From the NCBI GenBank assembly GCA_033060915.1, contig CM065377.1, forward strand, positions 38,409,183-38,473,182: a DNA stretch of 64,000 nt. Direction: 5' to 3'. Within the stretch, counting starts at the first letter, position 1. The number at the start of each line of letters is the position of its first letter. The position numbers and the translations under genes are program-made. Positions 57,368-64,000 of the stretch are shown piece by piece. Below the pieces are notes generated by a model that saw only the letters and a program-made list of their open reading frames with translations, had not been told where the DNA came from and searched no databases. The stretch is from Euryodendron excelsum (Eukaryota > Streptophyta > Magnoliopsida > Ericales > Pentaphylacaceae).

Positions 57368-58803
57368 TGTAAACACTCCATTTTTGCCCGCTCAGCAATC
57401 TCCGGCCCTTAAGGCATTGCTCGGTCCAATTCCAACTGAAACGTCTTCTTCAAGACGGTAAGTCCATATTTCAACCTCAATTCCAGTTCCAATTCAATCC
57501 AGACTAGTCAAATTCAATCTAGCACGTTTACCAAGAAAACTCCTTGGAATGGTAAGTCCCTTCAAACCTGTTGACTGGGACAGAACTCAAGTGTCCAAGA
57601 TGGTAGAACGGTTCATTTCTGGCGCCTACTAGCCTGCCAATGTAGAATGTCTGATATCCGGCACGTCGATTAGAAAAGTACCTAAGGCTCCAAGACGATA
57701 AGACCATTTAGCAGCTTCTCGAGATCAAACAGTCTTCGAAATGAACATGTACCGTCAGAGTGACAGAAACACTCACAAATATCGCAACCGTCAAAGTAGC
57801 AGAAACACTTGCAAATAGGTCAACATCGAGAATTGCCAACAAACCCCCTATGTTACAAAATCGAACTCGCCTTTTGGCCACGACACGTTTACCAAAGGAC
57901 GGGATACCTTTGGAAACCAACTCGTCACACATGTTAGAGTGATGGAAACGCTCAAAACCTAAGTCAACACTAGTGCTTGCTAGCCCACTCTAGTAAAAAA
58001 TGACCAAACTGTCCCTTGGGCCCTACCAGCACACTTACCAAGAAAGTACCTAAGTCCTCAGAGTGGTAAGTCTACCCTTCTAGGGTTGTCCCAAAGACAA
58101 TCTGACACGTTCAAGTGCCTTTTAGTCGCTTTTGGATCAATTCCGAGAGCATCCGACTAAAATGACCATTTTGTCCTTAGGCATCCAATCGCCTTTAGGA
58201 ACCACACCGGCTTTGGGTATCAAACCAGTTACCCCCTAGGGATGCTTCTAACAGTATTCCTAACTTTTTAATAGCTTTCTAGACCATTTCGAGTCCATTC
58301 CAACAAACCAAGCGCGAAATGACCATTTTGCCCATGGTGGGCTGGTCGTCTTTTCAACCCATACCGGCTCTGAGTATCAAACCGACAATCCTTTGGAGTA
58401 CTCTTAATATTGTTTCCAATCTTCAAATCCTATCCTGGCCAAATTTGAACCATTTTCAATACTTCTCAGTACAAATGAATTGTTTTGCCCTGGTGAGCCA
58501 TTCACCCTTTTTAACCACACCGGCTCTAGTTATCAACGCAGTTATCTTCGGGACACTCTTTTAGGGATTCTTGTCCATCCCCGGCCTTCTGAATCATTCC
58601 CAAACTTTTCAAAGTCACTCTTAGTAAATTCAGGCCAAAAATTGCATGGTAATTACTAGGACAGGTGCCTAAATCTTTTACTTTGCGACCTAAGAGTCAA
58701 AATATATATTTCCTGCTGCCTTAAACAATTTCCTAAAAAGTTGGCGCCATTACAATAGGTGCCAAAACCAACTTTGGTTGCCTATAAATACAAGCCACCC
58801 CTT
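57368..58803 (+). repeat. LTR A3 (3' LTR of element A), first part, interrupted by LTR E
   Basis: TGTAAACACTCC onward, closest to A5. It reaches its TATA box (TATAAATA, 58783-58790) and stops at CACCCCTT, where inverted LTR E begins. It resumes at 63994 as CCCTTGC, which fits CCCTAGCG after the TATA box in A5 (about 11978). The rest lies beyond the window. Confidence 0.85.
58799..58803. other. Left target site duplication of LTR E (CCCTT)
   Basis: Identical CCCTT follows the LTR at 63994-63998. Confidence 0.88.
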
Positions 58804-61801
58804 TGTTGCGCCCAGATTTTTCGCACTCGAGGAATACTCACTCAAGCAGGAAAAATGTTGTACTCTCTCGTTAGAACTCACCCTCCTAGAAGAATGAGTG
58901 CGATTAGGTTTGAATTGAAAATTGGTTTGAATAAAGGGCTTTTGAAAAAGATTCGGAGTCGCCACCTAACTTGATTAAGGTGAGTTAGGTCACCTAAAAA
59001 CTAAGAATAATCCGAAGACTACACTTAGGGTTTTGGAAAATGATTTTGAAAATATCTCCTTGAGAGAGGGTTTTTAAGAAAAACAGGTTGTTTGGCAACC
59101 TTTAGAAAACATTTAGCCCTTTTTAGAAAAATGACTCCTTTTTGGTCTTTGAAAACAGTGATCTAGGTTCGGAGGTTGGTTACGTGTAGGGAAGATGCAC
59201 TAAGCTATCACCCTACCCCGCCCTTTCGGTACCTACATGTCAATCTACCCTAGATTCACCTATGAGAGTCTTCGACTAACTATAGTTCAACCCTATTCAC
59301 TTTAGAAAAACAATGTTTGAAAACTAACATAATGCATGATATGCAAGTGCAAAATAAGAGCATTGAAAAATAGATTTGGAGAGAGATTGATTTGATTTGA
59401 AAATAGATTTGAAGAGATGGAATTGAAATTGGAAAGTTTGAAAATTTGGAAATAGAAATTTGAAATTGGAATTTGAAAATTGATTGGAATTTGAGATTTG
59501 AAAAGATTTTGAAAACCGCACCCATGAGGGTGGAATTGAAAGTTTGAAAAGTATTGTGACCGCACCTATGAAGGTTGCCTACGTATCCCTTTGGGGGAAT
59601 CAGGTCAGTCGTAGTTCGGACCGGAGTCCGATTGAAAATAGAAGAGTGGATTTGAAGAAGGAGATTGAATTAGAAATTGAATTTGATTTGAAATTAGAAA
59701 AGGAGATTGGAAATTGAAATTGAGAAAATTGGACTTTGATTTGAAAAGATAGATTTGGACTTGTTTTGAAAAATAGAAATATGAAGGTTTAAGAAACCTA
59801 GACTTAGGAAAAGCTTGACTCGACTTGGAAGGTTTAGGAGATTAGGAAAGGTTGGATTTAGGAAATGTTTGAAAATTGGAAAGTTTCGTTTTAGGAAAGG
59901 TTTGAAAAAAGAAAAGTTTCATTTTTGGAAAGTTTTGAAATTAGGAAAGTTTTAGGTTTAGGAAAGTTTTCGAAAAAGGAAAGGTTTTCAGATTAGGAAA
60001 GTTCCCAAATTAGGAAAGTTTTGAAAATCGGAAAGTTTTGAATTTAGAAATGTTTTGAAAAAGGGAAGTTTTGAATTTGGAAAGCTTTGAAAACAAGGAA
60101 GTTTTGAAAATAAGAAAAGTTTCGTTTTGGGAAAGGTTTGAAAAAGGAAAGTTTTCAATTTAGGAAATTTTTAAAAAAAAGGAAGTTTCAACTTAAGAAA
60201 GTCTTGAATTTAGAAAGTTTTGAATTTAGAAAAGTTCTAGATTTGAAAAAGATTTTGAAGTTTTGGAAAGTTTGGAATTTAGAAAGATTTGGGTTTAGAA
60301 AGATTTAACTTGAGAAAGTTTCAAATTTAGAAAGTTTTGAATTTAGGAAGCTTAGAATTTTAGAAAGATTTGAAATTTAGAAAGTTTAGGATTTAGAAAG
60401 TTTTAGAGTTTGAATTTTACAAAGTCTTGAAATTAGGAAAGGTTTGAATTTAGGAAAGGTTTGAAAGCTTATATTTGAAAAGTTAAGATTTGAAAAGAGG
60501 GTAGGATTAGGAAAGGGTTGGATTAGGAAAGATTTTATGTTCAAGTTTTGGAAACTTAAGATTTAGGAAAGTGAAAGTTTAGGAAGGATTCGAATTTAGG
60601 AAAGATTTGGATTTTGAAACTTAAGGAAAGATTTGAAGTTTAGGTTTAGGAAACTTATGGTTTAGGAAGGTGGGAAATTAGGAAAGGTTTGGATTAAGAA
60701 GGGATTGGATTTGGTTTCTAAAAGAGAAAGGTTGGATTTTGTTTCCAAAAACGGAGGATGGAATCTAGTTTCCTAAACGGGGAGATTTGATTTGGTTACC
60801 TAAAGGGAAGATTGGATTTGGCAAGGATTTGAAAAGGGAGATTCTAGAAACCCTAGATTTGGAAAATTCTAGTCTCGACGTAGAAAATAGGTTTTGAAAA
60901 CAAGGATAGTTTTGATGTAGAAAACAAAAGATTTTGGAAACCTAGGTTTAGGGCAAAGTTTGAAAATCATGTTTTTTGAAAGAAAACTAGGGTTTCCTAA
61001 TTGTGGTTTCTAGGGCTTGACTTGGGCTCTAAGGAAAGAGTTTTTTTAGAAAGTGCGTTTTTGGAAACAAAGGTTTTCTAGAAAGGAATCCTAGGGAGGA
61101 ATTTTTGGAAAGTGAATTTGGAAAGAGAGTTTTTGGAAAGAGATTTTAGAGAGAAGAAGTTTTTTGGAAAGCATGTTTTTGGAAACGTAGATTTTGGAAG
61201 GAAGATCCTAGGGGAAATTTCTAGAAGGGAGATTTTGGAAAAAGAGAGTTTTTGGAAAGATTTTTAGGGAGCGTTTTTAGGAAGGTGAATCTAGGGAGAA
61301 GATTTTGGAAAGGAGTCGAAAAAGGGAGTTTTGAAAAATAGATTTTGGAAGGGAGTTTTTGAAAACAATTTTCGGAGAAGAGAGTTTTAGGAAAGTATGT
61401 TGAAAAAGAGATTTTTAGGAGGAAATTCTTGGAGAGAGAGTTTTTGGAAAGTATAAAAACATCTCACTTTCCTAAAGCGATTCTAGCCATAAGAGGGCTA
61501 GATCCACTTTAAGAAAGTGGTTTTGAAAACAAAGTTTGAAAATATAGGCCAAAAGGCCACTTTTAATATAACATTTTTCTAAAGCAACCCTAGCCATGGA
61601 AAGGCTAGAATCACCCTAGGATTGTGATTTTGAAAACATGTTTTTGAAAAAGAGCTTTTGATGCAATTTTGAAAATAAGTTTGAAAACGATTTTTCAAAA
61701 TAACCTTTTGAAAACGAATTTTAGAAGATGCAAGACCATGATATGCACAATGCAATTTGGGGTCGTGAACATACAAGGTTAAGGCTTCACCATATAATCA
61801 A

Positions 61802-61848
61802 GGGGGCCGGACCCACGTGGTCTTTGGTTAGACTAGAAGAAAGCCCCC
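61802..61848 (-). other. Conserved leader stem of LTR E
   Basis: GGGGGC (61802-61807) and GCCCCC (61843-61848) are complete, with inner pairing weaker than in B3. Confidence 0.5.
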
Positions 61849-62336
61849 GACATGGTGACTCTCCAATAGTCCAATCCTACACATGGACCGGGAATCCCCT
61901 TGTTTCAAGCATGCAAAGAAAGGGGGGAAAGAGATAGGGGATTAAAATAGAGAAAACCCAAGTGGGTTGGAGAGAGAAGAGAGAGGGGGGAAGTGCAGAA
62001 AATTAAATAGGGAGCCTACCTTGTTTCTTGTTTATTTTGCGCGTCGTGCAGTCTTCGGTCTTCGGTCTTCGGTCTTGATCTTCACTTTCAGTCTTCAAGG
62101 ATTGTCCTCAAGCTTTGGATGGTAGCTCTTCAAGTCTTCGAAGGGTGGTTGAAGGCTAGTGTATGAGTGTATGAGGGTGCGTATAAGTGTATAGGAGGCT
62201 AGGGTTTGTGTATAATGGCTAGGGTTTGGGAAAACCTATGGAGGCTAGGGTTTTGGAGGTGCTCGAGCTCTACATATCGAAATATGAGATTCTTAGGTTA
62301 AGTTTGCAGACCCTTTTCACGTTGATCGAGGCTCTG

Positions 62337-62344
62337 TATTTATA
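62337..62344 (-). promoter_or_regulatory. TATA box of LTR E
   Basis: TATTTATA on the plus strand, TATAAATA on the minus strand, with the GGCGCC cluster directly upstream (62361-62457). It points left, away from the A3 promoter direction. Confidence 0.7.
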
Positions 62345-62360
62345 GAAGTTGGACAAGCCT

Positions 62361-62457
62361 GGCGCCTGTTGCAGTGGCGCCAGGGCAAAATTTATACTAG
62401 CGCCACTAGGAGTGGCGCCAGGCCATTTTTTGGCTTGGCGCCACTGCTAGTGGCGCC
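62361..62457 (-). promoter_or_regulatory. GGCGCC cluster of LTR E with perfect inverted repeat
   Basis: GGCGCC at 62361, 62376, 62414, 62437 and 62452, plus one decayed AGCGCC (62399). The pair 62437-62457 forms GGCGCCACT, three bases, AGTGGCGCC; 62399-62419 forms a near-perfect second one. Same structure as 36961-36981 upstream of the antisense ORF. Confidence 0.65.
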
Positions 62458-63286
62458 AGCCATTTAGGAAACAATTAAGATCGGTAAGCAACGTATCTTT
62501 GACTAGATTTGGGCACCTGTACTAGTGACTACCATGTAAACTTTAGCCTGGCTTCACTAGGAGTGACTCCGAAAAGTCCGGGAATGATTTGAAGGAGCCG
62601 GGAGTGACCCGGAAAGCCGGAAAGGAGCAGGAACACTTAAAATAGTGTCCTGGAGGTATTTGACTTGAAAAGTGAGGATAAGATGTGTCGGAAAGGTCGA
62701 TCGGACCTTTAGGGGCAAAACGGTCAATCGGACTAAGAAACTGCCGGGGTGAACCCGGATTGTCCCGGAAAAAGACTTGGGATCTGGAAACATTATTTAG
62801 AATGTTCCCAGAGGTTGCCGGTTTGATTCCCAGGGTCGGCGTGGTCGGAAATGGAGACCGGCCCACCAGGGGTAAAACGGTCATTTTGCACCGGGTTTGC
62901 CGGAACTGACTCGGAATGGTCCGGAAAGGTAAAGGAAGGTCGAGAACACTATAAAAAGTATTCTCGGGACATTACCAGTTTGATACCCAGAGCCGGTGTG
63001 GTCGAAAAAGGAAAACGGCCCTCTAGGGGCAAAATGGTCATTTTGTACTAGGTTGGCCGGAACTGACTCGGAATGGTCTGGAAAGGTAAAGGAAGGTCGA
63101 GAATACTATAAAAAGTGTTCTCGGGGAATTACCGGTTTGATACCCAGAGCTGGTGTGGTTCCCGGGGCATTCGGATGCTTAGGGGCAAAATGGTCATCTT
63201 GACCGAAAAGTCTCGGAAAAGGCCCTAAGGGTAGTCTGGTTATTTTTCACCGAAGTGAGCTAACAAACATGGGTATTGGCCTAGGT

Positions 63287-63780
63287 GTTGAGAATTTCCG
63301 CTACTCGGACGGGGTTGAGTATTTCTACTACTCGGACGGGGTTGACGATTTGAGAGTATTTCCGCTACTCTAACGGTTCTGTGAGTATTTCCGCTACTCT
63401 AATGGCTCTGTGAGTATTTCCGCTACTCTAACGGTTGTGTGAGTATTTTCGCTACTCTAACGGTTCTGTGAGTAGTTTTGCTACTCGGACCGTCTCGAGG
63501 AATAAACTGTCTCGAGAGAGGGATTGGAAAGGGGTCTTACCATCTCCGAAGAGACGTGCCTAGATTGGAACCGTCTCGAGGAATAAACTGTCTTGAGAGA
63601 GGGATTGGAAAGGGGTCTTACCGACTCCGAAGAGACGTGCCTAGGTTTTGAGTGTTTCCGCCACTCTGACGGTTTTGTGAGTGTTTCTGCCACTCCGACG
63701 GTTTGGTGAGTGTTTCCGCCACTCTGACAGTTTTGTGAGTAGTTTTACTACTCGGACCGTCTCGAGGAATAAACTGTCTC
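63287..63780 (-). repeat. 29-bp and 81-bp tandem repeats in LTR E
   Basis: 29-bp units (GAGTATTTCCGCTACTCTAACG type) start at 63354, 63383, 63412, 63441 and 63470. Two 81-bp units follow (CCGTCTCGAGG at 63490 and 63571), then about three more 29-bp units (63649-63735) and another 81-bp start near 63757. The 29-bp motif appears singly in all other LTRs, for example at 10958 and 57752. The copy number differs between LTRs. Confidence 0.75.
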
Positions 63781-63993
63781 GAGAGAGGGATTGGAATTGG
63801 AATAAGAAAGGATAATGCCCCTAAGGGCATTTTGATCATTTTGCCTCTATTCGGGCCTGACAGGCCCGCGAAGCGATGGAAAGACGGCATTTGGACTAGA
63901 GGATTGGTTTCGATTGGAATATGTCCATAATGACTTGAAAACAAGTCTGGACGGAGTGTAGACTGCCGAGCGGTCAAAAATGGGGTGCTTACA

Positions 63994-64000
63994 CCCTTGC
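63994..64000 (+). repeat. LTR A3, resumed after LTR E (window edge)
   Basis: CCCTTGC: the second CCCTT duplication and the first bases of the continuing A3 sequence. Too short to say more. Confidence 0.6.

Larger units (their letters stand above)
58804..63993 (-). repeat. Solo LTR E, inverted, with perfect 5-bp duplication
   Basis: 5190 bp. On the minus strand it runs from TGTAAGCACCCC (63993) to GGGCGCAACA (58804), flanked on the plus strand by CCCTT at 58799-58803 and 63994-63998. It is the best-kept copy: five intact GGCGCC sites, an intact TATA box, leader stem and U5 hairpin (58964-58990). No PBS or polypurine tract adjoins it, so it is a solo LTR, inserted about a dozen bases after the TATA box of A3 in the opposite direction. 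Confidence 0.92.

Noticed and set aside
63354..63480. Evenly spaced 29-bp repeats as a CRISPR array
   Set aside because: Units are directly adjacent with no spacers, no cas genes are near, and the DNA is plant retrotransposon sequence.

Overview
This window looks like plant nuclear DNA, most likely eudicot gene-poor heterochromatin (pericentromeric or similar). It is almost entirely LTR retrotransposons inserted into one another. I find no intact host gene, tRNA, rRNA or CRISPR array. Nearly all short ORFs are chance openings in low-complexity LTR sequence. Recognisable coding remnants are Ty3/gypsy: gag of a Tat/Ogre-like lineage, gag-protease-RT-RNase H-integrase of an Athila-like element, and an antisense plant-mobile-domain (PMD)-like ORF. 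No species can be named from the sequence.

One large family dominates. Its LTRs are about 4.3 to 5.2 kb, run TG...CA, start with TGTAAGCACCCC and end near GGGCGCGACA. Its primer binding site is TGGCGACTCTGCTGGGGA. Six LTRs are seen: H (1-4863, minus, cut by the window edge), A5 (10445-14754), B5 (15387-20440), B3 (37183-42263), D (48086-53272) and E (58804-63993, minus). A seventh, A3, is split at 57368-58803 and 63994-64000. Element B (15387-42263) gives the family layout: 5' LTR, PBS, leader, a gag ORF with no pol, a spacer, an antisense PMD-like ORF, a polypurine tract and the 3' LTR. It resembles a gag-only, non-autonomous TR-GAG-type element.

Region by region: 1-4863 is inverted LTR H. 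4864-10444 is the rearranged interior G of a family member, with gag inverted relative to its 3' part. 10445-14754 is LTR A5, which has a polypurine tract before it and a PBS after it, so it is shared by G and A. 14755-15386 is the A leader. 15387-42263 is element B, itself holding an Athila-like element F (about 21250-29408) whose PBS and gag are inverted. 42264-57367 is the rest of A, invaded by a second-family solo LTR C (44657-47808) and by solo LTR D, which has perfect GTAGG duplications. 57368-58803 is LTR A3, interrupted by inverted solo LTR E with perfect CCCTT duplications.

Relative order of events: A and G are oldest. B, C, D and E went into A, and F went into B. Every coding region has stops and frameshifts, and F has lost catalytic residues in protease and RT. 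The most interesting signals are non-coding and recur between copies: a GGCGCC inverted repeat at LTR promoters and also upstream of the antisense ORF, 81-bp repeats pairing a small hairpin with a GTAAGT donor-like site, two conserved transcript-leader stems, a PBS-like decoy, and a hairpin covering the polypurine tract.
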